A program made the translations under genes and the position numbers. Below are positions 10,604 to 21,600 of a stretch of 64,000 bases of DNA, in pieces; position 1 is the first letter of the stretch; each line of letters begins with the position of its first letter. Where the stretch lies: assembly GCF_000143415.4 (NCBI RefSeq), contig NW_003314277.1:803878-867877 (forward strand), in the 5' to 3' direction. Below the pieces are notes generated by a model, which had not been told where the DNA came from, made no database searches, and saw only the letters and a list, made by a program, of their open reading frames with translations. The DNA is from Selaginella moellendorffii (lineage: Eukaryota > Streptophyta > Lycopodiopsida > Selaginellales > Selaginellaceae).

Positions 10604-11971
10604 TTTGAAGTTCCTTTTTGCTCTCAACTCCAAGGAGGCCGAGCTCCTCGACGCCGTGGCATACGCTGTCAAGAGCAAGCAAAACATCAAGGTGAGGGAG
10701 GCACATACCATGACCAAATTCGCGTGTCCAAACTCCAGATCCGATACAGGGCGAGTTGTCATTAGCACCACCAGCTTCAACTCCAACTCGAGCGTTGTCG
10801 TTGACAAGAGCTCCATGACGGTCTCCTGCATGATGGAATCATGCTTGGCTAGCTTATCGATCTCCTGGCGATGCAAGGCGTGTCGACTGGGACGGCGTGT
10901 CGCCGGCGGGCATGGTGAGCACGGGGGCCCATGGCAGCAGCCTTTGGGGTCGCGGCGGAGGAACTCATGAGTACCTCGTGTCCATATGAGTATCGTCGTT
11001 CCGGCCTCCAAGAACGAACGCTTTCCCAAAGTTGTCACGGTCGCGGAGGGGAGTCGCCGCCAGGATCTCGCTGGGAGTTCTTGGAGCTGTTTCGCAGCTT
11101 ACGTTCTCCGTACAGCCCATGACGAAGAGGTCTGTGACGCTGGCGGTGGCAGACGATGGGTCTCTGGAAGAGGACTTCTTGACACTGGCTCGGGAGCACG
11201 AGTTTGCGGAAGTGTCGTGGTACAGCTCGCAGAAGAAATTTGTGTCGAGGATCGATGACAAAGCGCCACTCTCGGTGCCAGGAAATGGCACTGAGACTAC
11301 AGCGCTGTTTCTTCCCGTGCAGGCTGCTGCTGCCAGGAGTTCAAGACTGAGCCGTCAGTGTGCTCTCCGACTGATCTTAAAATTGAATGTTTTCCAGAAG
11401 AAGCAGCTGAAGCGATTGGGAATTCAACCTTCTTCTGCTCCGTTGCTAAGAACACCGTAAACACCATTACTTCCACGAGTGGGCATATTCTGGTTCCACG
11501 TCTCGGTATCTATCTCCATCAGCGACGACGTTGGCAGCTTTATCCGGGACGTGAAGCAGTTGAGAGACTTATCACCAGAACGTCTTTGTCTGCTTGATAC
11601 TGCCCTCGCATTGCAGATTAGATTCTTGAAAGCTTCTCAGGCTTACCTTGGACCAAAGACAGACGCAGCACAGATTGAGTTCATTACTTTCCGAGATAGG
11701 AGGCCGGGGGAACCACAGACGTACGAGGACGTTGCTGAGGAAACGTTGTCTAATTTTCTTTTGGCAAGGAATAAGTTGGATCCACAAGGATGGCTTTCAA
11801 GTGATTGGTCTGATTCAGTGCTGGGAATCCGAGGAAGCCCAGTGACGACAAAGGATGGATGTGCTTTGGAAGGACTATATGTTTGCAGTGAAGAGAGGCA
11901 TTGTGCTTCAGACAAAGGATTTTTTTTGCCAATCAGGATCGTGAGGCAAGAGTCTACAGCAATAGAAGTTA
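10604..11971 (+). pseudogene. Gulonolactone-oxidase-like copy 1, deletion-riddled
   Basis: Clear nucleotide similarity to the intact copies at 22.4 and 29.7 kb, but broken many times. Most of the signal-peptide and N-terminal region is deleted (TTCCTTTTTGCTCTCAAC joins directly to the GAGGCCGAGCTC segment). Short deletions remove the sequences equivalent to VVS near 10,692, TLHQTI near 10,880 and SDLFH near 11,050. In exon 2 about 190 bp is lost around 11,483, and the segment that would carry the HFGK motif is lost around 11,743. The frame shifts repeatedly, so no functional flavoenzyme can be made. It is the left-most and most decayed member of the array, and its 3' flank was split by the gypsy element. 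Confidence 0.9.
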
Positions 11972-12074
11972 AGAAACAAAGGATGCATAATTTCTCCTTG
12001 TTTGTTGTTCAGTTGGTTTTGCCTGAGATGTGTAGATTGTTTTAGTGTAAGGAATATATTTAAATAATTGATTA

Positions 12075-12249
12075 TGTGAGGGCCAAGTGTACGGCTACGA
12101 TGCCGTATACTAATATTAGCATAGTGGGATTTTGGTAGCCATCGGATTGGTTTCAATCCGGACCACTCGCTACTGTATATAAGTTAGGGTTTTTGGGCTA
12201 ATTGATATGCACATTTTTGTATTCCTTTTCCATATTCCATGCACTCACA
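12075..12249 (+). repeat. 5' LTR of the gypsy element
   Basis: 175 bp, TG...CA, with TATATAAG near 12,175 as a possible promoter. It differs from the 3' LTR at only a handful of positions, indicating fairly recent insertion. TTGGTGGAGATGAGAG follows directly and is the expected primer-binding position; I cannot name the tRNA. Confidence 0.9.
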
Positions 12250-12483
12250 TTGGTGGAGATGAGAGGCACCTTTGATTATCCTTAGAGAGTGTTTGGATTT
12301 GGGATTTCAGTTTAGATCTAACTTTTGCATTGTCTAGATCTAGCTTTTTCCATTTCCTTTCTTTTGTTCTTTCCTTTCAGGATTTTGGTTTCGATCTAGC
12401 TTTTTGCATTGTCTAGATCTACCATTTCTTTCCAGCTTTTTTGTCATTTCTCTTCTTTTGCTCTTTCTTTTTCGTTCATCTTC

Positions 12484-13359
12484 ATGGCCGATCCACAATC
12501 TCCTCTTTTGACTCTAGAGCAGCAGTTAGTTCAATTGCTTGATGCTATGCGCTTGCAATTAAACAACCAAACTCAGTTGATGGCGGCATTTATGGCATGT
12601 GGTACAACTCCTCCTGCTCTTGGTGCCAATCCTCACGTTCGGCCGGAGTTCTTTCGCGGGAATCCTGGGGATGATGTGTACCATTAGTTCAATCACTTTA
12701 CAGTGATTGCCATATATCATTCTTGGGATGATGCTCGACGGTTGCGTGAGTTTCCCACGTGTCTCCAAGGGACGGCGTTGCAATGGTACAATGGTTTGAG
12801 CGCAACTACTCGTGGGGATTGGAGTGTTCTCCCGGACGTCTTCAAACGCGCCTTCGGACATGCTGATGATTGTGATGATGCTTTCCAACAATTGCATCGT
12901 CTTCGCCAAGGGTCATTGGAGTCGGTGATGCAATTTGGCGTTCGTTTCCGAAGTCTTTTGCTTCGTGTGGAGCCAAATATGTCGGAGCGGATCAAGCTAG
13001 GAATGTTGTGGCCAGCACTTCGTCAAAATCTTGTCGGACTTGTGCATGCACTTGCTCCTGCCGCCCTTGACGATGCTCTTCGCTTGGCACAACGTTATGA
13101 GACGTCGCCTCTTCTACTTCTCGCTGCACGTCCTTCCGTTCTACTTCCTATGGGTGATGGTCCTGTTCCAATGGAGGTTGATGCTGCTGCTGCTCGAGTC
13201 CAAGGACAAGCGCGAGGACTTGGTCGTGGCCGTGATGTTCGCTGCTGGGCGTGTGATGAAGTTGGTCATACTTATCAGCGTTGCCGTCGTTTTCCGGATT
13301 GGCAACCTCCATTTCCTGGGTGGAGACCTTGGCGTCAGCAACGTCCCCTGGGTGCTGCT
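12484..13359 (+). pseudogene. gag of the gypsy element
   Basis: Begins MADPQSPLLTLEQQLVQLL and includes a capsid-like segment (ALQWYNGLSATTRGDW and LESVMQFGVRFRSLLL). A CCHC zinc knuckle, CWACDEVGHTYQRC, lies near the C-terminus. An in-frame TAG at 12,685-12,687 separates the first 67 codons from the rest, which continues in the same frame. The reading frame is then cut at 13,359 by the TRIM insertion. Confidence 0.85.
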
Positions 13360-14165
13360 TGTAACGCACCTTATCTCTCTCCCCTTAAGCCAACTAGAAA
13401 AGGGGCAATTGCTTGGTGAGAGAGCCCTTAGTGGCTATTTTATCCTCATTTATCCCCCAAGGTTCCAAGGATCCACGGTGACAGTATATCCAAATCTCAT
13501 CCCATGATCACATGCGTTACACTCACCTCCCCTTCAGAGATGTCAATGTCCTCATTGACTATTGACTAACAACCCCTACTGAGCCAAGGGGAACCAAGCA
13601 CCTCCATTTCCGCACTCAATCTACCAATCCTTCCATTGTGTCAATGAGGACATTGACTAACAACCCCTACTGAGCCAAGGGGAACCAAGCACCTCCATTT
13701 CTGCACTCAATCTACCAATCCTTCCATTGTGTAAACCAGCTATTCCATGTGAGGCAACTAGTCATCCACCCGTACCGCAGTCCTCCATGTGAGGCAACTA
13801 GTCATCCACCCGTACCGCAGTCCCACGGTGGATACCTTCGTCCATGGATACTCCACACAAGAGGAAGGACGTACGCATGGATGCCCAATACGTACGATTT
13901 CAAATTTAGGGGTAGGAATATACCTTGCTCAAGGGTATATTATATTTTTAAGTAGCCACTAATAAATGGGAATCGAACCCGTGCCATTTGCTCCGATACC
14001 AACTGTAGCGCACCTTATCTCTCTCCCCTTAAGCCAACTGGAAAAGGGGCAATTGCTTGATGAGAGAGCCCTTAGTGGCTATTTTATCCCCATTTATCCC
14101 CCAAGGTTCCAAGGATCCACAGTGACAGTATACCCAAATCTCATCCCATGATCACATGCGCTACA
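13360..14165 (-). mobile_element. TRIM element inserted in gypsy gag
   Basis: Two 162-bp LTRs (13,360-13,521 and 14,004-14,165), TGTARCGCACC...GCGYTACA, flank 482 bp of non-coding interior. The 5-bp target duplication CTGCT is exact (13,355-13,359 and 14,166-14,170). Orientation is minus: next to the right LTR the complement of 13,990-14,002 reads TGGTATCGGAGC, a tRNA-iMet-type primer-binding site. Next to the left LTR the complement reads AAGGGGAGGTGAG, a polypurine tract. No protein is encoded. The interior carries a duplicated stretch of about 60-95 bp (near 13,555-13,735) and another of about 40 bp near 13,745-13,825. Confidence 0.92.
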
Positions 14166-14315
14166 CTGCTGCAGTGGAAGGTCTGGACACCGAGATGCAT
14201 CCGGGAAACGAGGAGTCGCACGAGTAACAGAAGGACCTTGCGCGAATAAATCAGTGACCCTCCATCTTTCTTTTGGGAGTATCATCAAGGGGTTCACTCA
14301 GCATCAGTTCATCCA

Positions 14316-16184
14316 GTGTTTATTTTCCAAGCTCGTTTTTATAACAAGAGGTCTCCTATTATTCTCTCCGTGTTGGTTGATATAGGTTCGAGTTTATCTT
14401 CTATTGCTCGACCTGTTGCCACACGTTGTTGTCTACACTTGCGTTGTGTGGCAGAACCAATTTTCATTCTTTATGGCAACGGCCGTACACATGCATGTGC
14501 ACGGGATGAGGTGGACCTGGTTGTGCGTGTGGGCGATCTCGAGCTTGAGTTGCAGTCGTTGCGGGTGGTGCCGAGTTAAGCTTTTGACCTCATTCTTAGT
14601 ATGGATTGGTTGCAGCGCAATCATGCCAAGTGTGACTTTGAGGCTTCTCCCCCTTATCTCATACTTCTTTATGTTTCATCCATTCCTCTCACTTCCATAC
14701 CTCTTCGTCCCTCTACTTTTATCTTTGCTTCCATTACTTTTGTTCCCCCACTATTTCCTCTTGTGTCTCCATCTTGTTCTGCTCTTCCCTTTTCCGATCC
14801 CTCCGATGATCTTTGTGTTGCAGCTGTTGACCAGCTCATGAAGGAGTATTCTGATCTCTTTGACTTTGACCTATCGTCTGGGGCCAAGATTGCCACACGT
14901 CATCCCATTTCAACCGGGGATGCTCGTCCAATCAAGGTTCCTGTTCGTCGTCGGTCACCTAAGGAGATCAAGATTTTACATGCAAACGTCAAGGAGATGT
15001 TGGAGAAGGGTGTTATTCGAAAATCGCGGAGTTCTTGGGCATGTGAACCTCATCTTGTGACAAAGCCTGATGGGAGTATTCGTTTCTGCATCGACTATCG
15101 TCCATTAAATGAAGTGACGATCCTGGACGTGTACCCTCTTCCTCACACTGCTGATCTCTTGGATCGTCTGGGGCGAAGTCGTTGGTTCATCAAGCTAGAT
15201 CTTGCTTCTGGGTATTGGCAAATACCGATGGCCGAAGAAGATATTCCTAAGACTGCTTTTCGTACACCATTTGGTTTGTACGAGTTCTTGGTGATGCCGT
15301 TTGGTTTGAACAATGCTCCAGCAACTTTTCAGCGGATGATGGACGAGGTTCTTTGCGATATGCTAGAGGTGACGATTGACTTTATTGATGATGTCTTGAT
15401 CCACTCGGAGGGGATGTGGGAGGAGCACGTTCATGATGTTTGTAAAGTGTTGGATCGGCTACGTGACGTTGGTTTAAAGCTGAAGCGGTCAAAGTGCATG
15501 TTTGGGTCTAAGGACACAACTTATCTTGGGTACCGTATTTCTTGTGAGGGTTTGCAAGTTGATCCTGACAAACTTGTGGCTGTTCTAAAGTTCCCTACTG
15601 CGAAGTGTGTGAATGATGTGCAACGTTTTTTGGGTAAGGTACAGTATCTTGGTCGTTTTGTGGATCATCTTTCCGATCGCACTACACCATTGCGAGCATT
15701 TCTGAAGTCATCAACGTCATCTTTCATCTGGTCTCTGGATTGTGAGTGGGCGTTCGTGAATCTCAAAGAGCTATTGACGACTCCTCCGGTTTTGGCATAT
15801 TCTGACTACACTCGACCTTTTATTTTGCGCGTAGATGCTTCTGACATCGGTCTTAGAGGTGTGTTGATGCAAGAGAGCTCGAGTGTGCCTAGTCAGTGCC
15901 ATCCCATTGCATACATAAGTCGTACATTACAACCAGCGGAGATGAACTACTCCACGATGGAGAAGGAGTGTTTAGCAGCAGTCTGGGGTTTCGAGAAACT
16001 TCATGCATATCTACATGGTTCTCGGACGTTACTTGAAGGTGACCATGCTGCTGTTACTTCATTATTGAAGCAGAAGAACCTGGTTGGTTGTACGGCTCGA
16101 TGGGCTTTGAAGCTTCAGATATATAATTTCAATGTTGTTCATCACCTAGGGAGTTCTATGGCTGATGCTGATGCCCTTTCTTGA
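14316..16184 (+). pseudogene. pol part 1: protease, reverse transcriptase, RNase H
   Basis: The protease active site appears as LVDIGSSLSSIA (D-I-G where D-T/S-G is usual). An in-frame TAA at 14,577-14,579 precedes FDLILSMDWLQRNHAKCDF. RT motifs are FRTPFGLYEFLVMPFGLNN, PATFQRMMDEVL and FIDDVLIHSEG (the FIDD catalytic box). RNase H follows with FILRVDASDIGLRGVLM, MEKECLAAVW and HHLGSSMADADALS, then a TGA at 16,182. The RT itself is uninterrupted, so this copy degraded recently. Confidence 0.88.
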
Positions 16185-16244
16185 GCTCCTCTTCCTTCTC
16201 CACTCACTTCTCATGTTTCTGACGAACCTGTTGTTCTAGCATCT

Positions 16245-17722
16245 GTGGATTTTCTAGATGAGGATTCTGTGCCGTCGGCGGTTGCTGTCCTTGACGTTCA
16301 GTGTCCACAGGGTGCAAAGAAAGATCTACCTTCTCTTGATAAGGTTCACGAGGCTCAAAAAATTGAGCTGTGGATTCGAAGGCTTCGAAATGGGTTTGAG
16401 AATCCTGCATCACTTGCTAATGACTTGCCTTTCCGGCATTTACATTCTCAATATCGCCTTGAAAATGGCCTTCTTTATTTCGTGGGGCCATTTTCAAGGC
16501 GATATTGAGAATGTAAATGCCGGATCCTGATGATCATTTACGGTTGGTGGTGCCTTCGGTGTTTATTCCGCAGTTTCTCCATGCCTACCATGATTCTCCT
16601 GTTCTAGGTGGGCATATGGGACACTGTCGTGTCACCGAGAAGCTGCGCAGGTCTTTCTATTGGCCGGAGATGTGACGTGATATTATCCGGTATGTGCGTA
16701 GCTGCGTTTGGTGCCAAGCTCGTAATACTCCCCCTTGTGCTGTGGAAGGACGGTTGGAGTCAATTGCAGTTTCCCGTCCGTTTGAGTTGGTGGCGTTTGA
16801 TCTTATGGGACCTTTTCCACGATCGACTGTTGGCAATGAGTATGTTATTATTGCTTCTAACTACTTGACTCATTGGGTGGAAGTTGGTGCTCTTGCTAGC
16901 GCCTCTGCAACTGCTGTTGGATACTTCCTCCTCAATCGAGTGGTGTTCCAGCATTCTTGTCCAGAGCGGATTCTTTCGGATAATGGTCTTGCATTTATGG
17001 CTGAGGTATTTCATGTTTTGACATCTCGGTTGGGGATACGCCACACTTTTACAAGTGCTTATCATCCACAATCATACGGTCTGGTGGAACGGCTCGTTCG
17101 GACATTCAAGGGGATGATTGCGAAGTATGTGAACTTTCAGCATTCGGATTGGGATGGTTATTTGTCGTCTCTTCGGTATGCCTATGTCACAGGGGTGCAG
17201 AGTTCTGTTGGTGCTTCACCATATAAACTTCTATATGGTCATGATCCAATATTACCAACAGAGCTGGGTTTACCTTCGCGATTGCCATGAGCTCCTGATG
17301 CTAGGTCATGGGATCAATATTTGACAAGCATTCTTCCACTTGTCCGAGCAGAGTCTGCCGAACACTTAGGCCACGTACAAGTGGGACAACAACGATGCTA
17401 CAACTCCCATTATCGTCAACCTGCGGAGTACAAAGTGGATGATTTGGTGTTAGTCCGTTTTCCCCATCTTACGGTACGCGGTTTATCTAAGGGGCTCCTT
17501 GCACAGTGGAAAGGACCGTATCGGGTGTTGCGGCAAGTTGGACCCCAAGTTTATGAGGTTCGGCATGACGTTCAGCAGGCCGATCCTCCGGAGATTGTGC
17601 ATGTGCAGCGGTTAAAACGCTTCATACAAAGGGATCAGGAGCAGTTAGTACCGTCTACAGATCCGCCGATACCTCCGCCTAACGTTCCTCCAGATCCCGG
17701 CCCATCTACAAGAGAACCCTGA
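16245..17722 (+). pseudogene. pol part 2: integrase and GPY/F tail, interrupted
   Basis: The integrase zinc-binding part is split by a palindrome (16,432-16,524); after it come GGHMGHCRVTEKLRR and RSCVWCQARNTPP (HHCC), with an in-frame TGA at 16,672. Core catalytic Asp/Glu positions are visible in VAFDLMGPFPRS, RILSDNGLAFM and QSYGLVERLVRTF. Another TGA lies at 17,288-17,290. The same frame then gives the DNA-contact tail (VDDLVLVRFPHL and WKGPYRVLRQVG) and ends in a proline-rich end. Confidence 0.82.
16432..16524. repeat. Perfect palindrome in integrase
   Basis: Arms 16,432-16,470 and 16,486-16,524 are 39-bp perfect reverse complements around a 15-bp spacer. The left arm is part of the integrase coding frame; the right arm is an inverted duplicate that ruins it. 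Confidence 0.95.
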
Positions 17723-17794
17723 CGTTCCTCCAGATCCCGGCCCATCTATAAGAGAACCCTGACGGCCTTCCATTATTCCGAGAGGAGGGGATGA

Positions 17795-17969
17795 TGTGAG
17801 GGCCAAGTGTACGGCTACGATGCCGTATATTAATATTAGCGTAGTGGGATTTTGGTAGCCGTCGGATTGGTTTCAATCCGGACCACTCGCTCCTGTATAT
17901 AAGCTAGGGTTTTTGGGCTAATTGATATGCACATTTCTGTATTCCCTTTCCATATTCCATGCACTCACA
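17795..17969 (+). repeat. 3' LTR of the gypsy element
   Basis: 175 bp, matching 12,075-12,249 nearly throughout, preceded by the polypurine tract. A duplicated stretch of roughly 40-50 bp of the pol 3' end (GTTCCTCCAGATCCCGG...) lies just upstream at 17,680-17,763. Confidence 0.9.
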
Positions 17970-18125
17970 ATTATAATTTTAGTATTCTAGTAATTTTCAA
18001 GTAAATCAAAGAATAAAAAACGCCAAGAAGTCAATAGAAAATCATCCAGGTAGTGGTCCAACTTCATTGAGCCTAGACTATTGCAATTGAGCCTACCCTC
18101 TGCAACAGTCTGTAAGCAACTAAAT
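17970..18125. other. Resumed 3' flank of oxidase copy 1
   Basis: Matches the 3' flank of copies 2 and 3 (for example TTGAGCCTGCCCTCTGC near 24,430 compared with 18,070-18,110). It shows where the locus continues after the gypsy insertion. Similarity stops around 18,120. Confidence 0.7.
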
Positions 18126-19251
18126 TTTCCATTCTACTTTAGTCACTTAACCACACCTCCGACCACTTGGAGGAGTCTCATTCACAACCTCCATAAGTCC
18201 AATTCAGGACTTGGGACTTGCTAGCCCCGAGAATGGCATCCATGCCACTCAACATTTGCACTTGGTCCAAGTGCTCCACGTGTCCGATCCCATGACCGAC
18301 ACTCAAAGGTACCACCGACATGGCAGCCCGTTACGCTAAGGCCATGCCCAATCACCTTCGCCACACTGGTAGTCCAATACCACTTGCATCACAGTCTTGG
18401 CTCTCCAAGACTAGGCAAACCATCCATGAGTGGTCATCTCAGATCCACTCCTTAGCATCCTTAGGATGCCCACCGACAAGGGGAATAGCCTTCCCCAATA
18501 TCCCTCTGTCAATCCCCACTAAGTCCCTTTCTGCCCTTGACCGTGTTTGCCAACACTACCACTGGATCGAGACCCACAGGCCCGACCACTAAGTCCCACG
18601 GTCCTCTAGGACTTCCTCACCACACGACTGTGTCCTTGGTCACTACCCCAGAGGACTGCTCCTCTTCCTTACCACAGTCTGGGCCTTTGGGACAACATTT
18701 CGGAACACCGTGGCCTTACGCGAGCCACCTGGGTACTCTCCCCGCCTTCCGCCTTTAGGCGCTCTAGCCATGGGCTTAGAGCGAGGTTCCATTGAGCCAC
18801 GACAGGTATCCAAGTAGGTAGTGCCACCCACACTTGGACTGGGAGCATCGGCCAGTCGATCTCCCGGGGGAACTAGAGCCGGCTCTTGAACACTTCACCA
18901 AGCTACCCCACCTGTCGGTCTGTGTTCACTCTAGTCTTGGACTTCCCAGTGGGCAGCTCATCACCCAACACTGGGTTCGGCCTTCCTGAGCCAAACTGGC
19001 CTTTCCTGGCCAAACTGGCTCCACTGCAGTCTTCCCCCTACTATACTTTTGGAGCTCACCAAACCCCCCAGGGTCTGGGAGACGAACGCTTTGGGCTTTC
19101 ACCCTCTCAGACTCGAACTCGGACTCGGACTCGGACTCGGACTTGGACTCGGACTCGGACTCGGACTCGGACTCGGGCTCGGTCTTGGCCTTGGCCCTTG
19201 TCTCGGTCTCGGTCCCGGTCTCGGTCTCGGTCTCGGTCTCGGTCCCGGTCA

Positions 19252-19292
<41 letters not shown>

Positions 19293-19870
19293 CCGGTCTT
19301 GGTCTCGACCTCGGACTCCATCTCGGGTCCTTCTCGGACTCCATCTCGGACTCCGTCTCGGTCCATCTCGGACTCCATCTCGGACTCCATCTTGGGTCCA
19401 TCTCGGACTCCATCTCGGGTCCATCTCGGACTCTGTCTCGGTCCATCTCGGACTCCATCTCGGGTCCATCTCGGACTCCATCTCGGGTCCATCTCGGACT
19501 CCATCTCGGACTCCATCTCGGACTCCGTCTCGGTCCATTTCGGACTCCATCTCGGACTCCACCTCGGACTCTAACTCGGGTCCTTCTCGGACTCCATTTC
19601 GGACTCCAACTCGAGTCCATCTCGGACACTTCCACGTGTCATGTGTTGGTCCTTTTGGGGTCCCTTTTTGGAGCCTCGCTTTTTGCTCGCTTCGTGCTCG
19701 TTCCTCAAGCACTTCGTTGGGAGTTCCACTCCCGCTCTTGACTTTTCAAGTCGGAGCTTTTGGTCCAAACGTGTTACGCTCGTTTGGCTCTCGCTTCGGC
19801 CACTACCACGTGGCGCCCTTCCGGCTCCACTTTGGGGCCTAGGGATTTTGTGTCTCACACAGTCCAGCCA
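18125..19870. repeat. CT-rich interspersed repeat, no protein family seen
   Basis: A C-rich, G-poor stretch without recognisable protein domains, containing the hexamer/12-mer arrays described separately. It is a dispersed repeat: 38.84-39.43 kb carries a shorter, C-to-T-decayed copy in the same orientation with matching ends (compare GTTGGGAGTTCCACTCCC near 19,709 with the decayed form near 39,274). The boundary on the left is where similarity to the oxidase flank stops. I cannot tell whether it is an LTR element or another class. Confidence 0.6.
19098..19625. repeat. Nested tandem arrays of CGGACT/CGGTCT hexamers and 12-mers
   Basis: From left to right: a GGACTC hexamer run (about 19,105-19,170), a TCGGTC hexamer run (about 19,200-19,300), then 12-bp-based units of the CTCGGACTCCAT/CTCGGGTCCAT type to about 19,620. 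The units contain no stop codon in most frames, so long dipeptide-repeat frames (Arg-Thr, Leu-Gly, Asp-Ser, Arg-Asp, Glu-Thr/Ser) are open on both strands. Confidence 0.92.
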
Positions 19871-19910
19871 AGAGTGTCAATCTTTGGCAAGCTATTCAAT
19901 TTTCTATTAC

Positions 19911-20160
19911 AATTTCAAATTTGAGATAAGAATATACTTTGCTCAAGGGTATATTATATTTTTAAGTAGCCACTAATTAATGAGAATTGAATTTATACCA
20001 TTTGCTATAGCACACTTTATTTCTCTCCCCTTAAGTCAATTGGAATAAAAACAATTGCTTGATGAGAGAGCCTTTAATGGCTATTTTATCCCCATTTATC
20101 TTCCAAAGTTCCAACTATAACAATATATTAAAACCTCATCCCATGATCACATGTGTTACA
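19911..20160 (-). mobile_element. Partial decayed TRIM copy
   Basis: Matches 13,894-14,165 of the TRIM in gypsy: interior segment (TTGCTCAAGGGTATATTA), then an LTR ending GTGTTACA at 20,160. The primer-binding site is deleted and many C-to-T/G-to-A changes are present. Confidence 0.8.
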
Positions 20161-20883
20161 AAATTATCTTTAGAATATCCTTTAATACTCATATTATAAG
20201 CTTTATTTTAGTTTCTTTTCACTTAAATCATGTAAAAGAGTTCCCATTCTCCCAAAGTTTGTGGATGTTACCTAGTAGGCATATTTTTGAGAAAATCTCA
20301 CCCATGAAAGCTTTAATGACATGTAAAATTATCAAGTAGCAAACCTAATGTAGCGCATGTGATCATGGAATGAAATTTATATATAATATTACTATGGATT
20401 CTTAGAACCTTGGAGGATAAATAGGGATAAAATAGCCATTAAAGGCTCTCTCATTAAGCATTGCTCTTTTTTTAGTTGGCTTAAGAGGAGAGAGATAAGA
20501 TGCACTACATGTGGTATTAGAGCAAATGGCACGGGAATAGCTGGTCTACATAATGGAAGGATTGGTAGATTCAGCACAAATATATTTTTACCTTTAAATT
20601 TGAAATAGTAGTATTAAGCATTTATATGTACATCCTTCTTTTTGTGTGAAGTATTTATAGACAAAGGTATCTACTGTGGGACTGCGATATAGTGGATGAT
20701 TAGTTGTTGCAATGGAAAGATTGGTAGATTCAATGCAGAAATGGACGTGTTAATTCCCCTTGGCTCAGTAAGGGTTGTTATTATGGGATGAAAAAGAACG
20801 CTTAACCCCAAATATCCCAAAACCCTTAACTACATTGACATCTCTAAAGAGGGGTGAGTGTAGTGTATGTGATCATGGGATGA

Positions 20884-21600
20884 AAAAAGACGCTTAACCC
20901 CAAATATCCCAAAACCCTTAACCAATTAGAAAAAGGGGTGCACTCTTATTTATAGGCCCTTTCCCTTTATATTTGAACCCTATGGACTATCTCTCAAATC
21001 GTTCTCTTTAGTTGCTTACAATCTACCATGCTTCCCTATAAGTTCACGCCCTCGTGAATGGAAGTTAAAAGCCGCAACTCTTGATCCACCACGCTTCCCT
21101 GCAAATTCACGCCCTCATGAATGGAAATTAAGAGCCGCAGCTCTCGATCCACCACGCTTCCCTGCAAATTCACACCCTCGTGAATGGAAGCTAAGAACCG
21201 CAGCTCTCCCGAGAGCCCCGCTCTCTTGACACCCTACCCCTCGAGTCAAGCCCAGCTCAAAGCCGTAGCTCTCTTGACACCCTACCCCTCGGGTCGAGCC
21301 CAACAGGAGCAAACTAGATTAGCTAAATGTCAATTAACATATGGTGTGATTCCCTTAGCCAACCAATAGAGTCAGACCCAAGACCGCTCTGATACTAAAT
21401 ATAAGCTTCTAAGTTTGGACTTCCTAGGAGGTCACATAACCCAGTATTATTCAAACTTAATAACATTTAACCCCAAATATCCCAAGACTCTTAACCTATT
21501 GGAAAAGGGGGTGCACTCTTATTTATGGGCCCTTTCCTTTTATATTTGAACCCCATGGACAATTTCTTAAGTCGTTATCTTTGGTTACTTATAATTTAGA
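20884..21600 (-). mobile_element. Small retroelement-like insertion nested in TRIM LTR2
   Basis: About 120-bp direct repeats lie near 20,890-21,008 and 21,466-21,588 (both AACCCCAAATATCCCAA... and GGGCCCTTTCC-like). Near 21,388 the complement reads TAGTATCAGAGC, an iMet-type primer-binding site, suggesting a second TRIM-like family on the minus strand. A further fragment of the same sequence sits at 20,785-20,828. Ends are not sharply defined. Confidence 0.5.
21026..21212. repeat. Three tandem copies of a 62-63-bp unit
   Basis: The unit contains ACGCTTCCCTGCAAATTCAC, a GTGAATGGAA-like segment and a GCCGCAGCTCT-like end, repeated from about 21,026, 21,089 and 21,151. A shorter two-copy repeat (CTCTCTTGACACCCTACCCC) follows near 21,222-21,300. 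Confidence 0.8.

Larger units (their letters stand above)
12075..17969 (+). mobile_element. Ty3/gypsy LTR retrotransposon, defective, with TRIM inside
   Basis: Nearly identical 175-bp LTRs (12,075-12,249 and 17,795-17,969) start TGTGAGGGCC and end CACTCACA. A purine-rich tract (AGAGGAGGGGATGA) directly precedes the right LTR. ATTA flanks both ends (12,071-12,074 and 17,970-17,973), and the equivalent site 3' of oxidase copy 2 (near 24,350) reads GATTATATTTT uninterrupted, so ATTA is the target duplication. Order of coding parts is gag, protease, reverse transcriptase, RNase H, integrase, which is the Ty3/gypsy order. A GPY/F-like stretch (WKGPYRVLRQVG) follows the integrase; I see no chromodomain. 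Stops in gag, before RT, after RNase H and in integrase make it non-autonomous. Confidence 0.92.

Noticed and set aside
10125-11038. Frames of 78-233 codons on the minus strand around oxidase copy 1
   Set aside because: Antisense to the pseudogene or in non-coding flank; no domain features.
19049-19858. Long frames of 90-318 codons on both strands with dipeptide repeats
   Set aside because: They come from hexamer tandem repeats without stop codons; no conserved domain, and frames overlap on both strands.
21026-21212. Regularly spaced repeats considered as a CRISPR-like array
   Set aside because: Contiguous 62-63-bp tandem units without unique spacers, inside a plant retroelement; not CRISPR.
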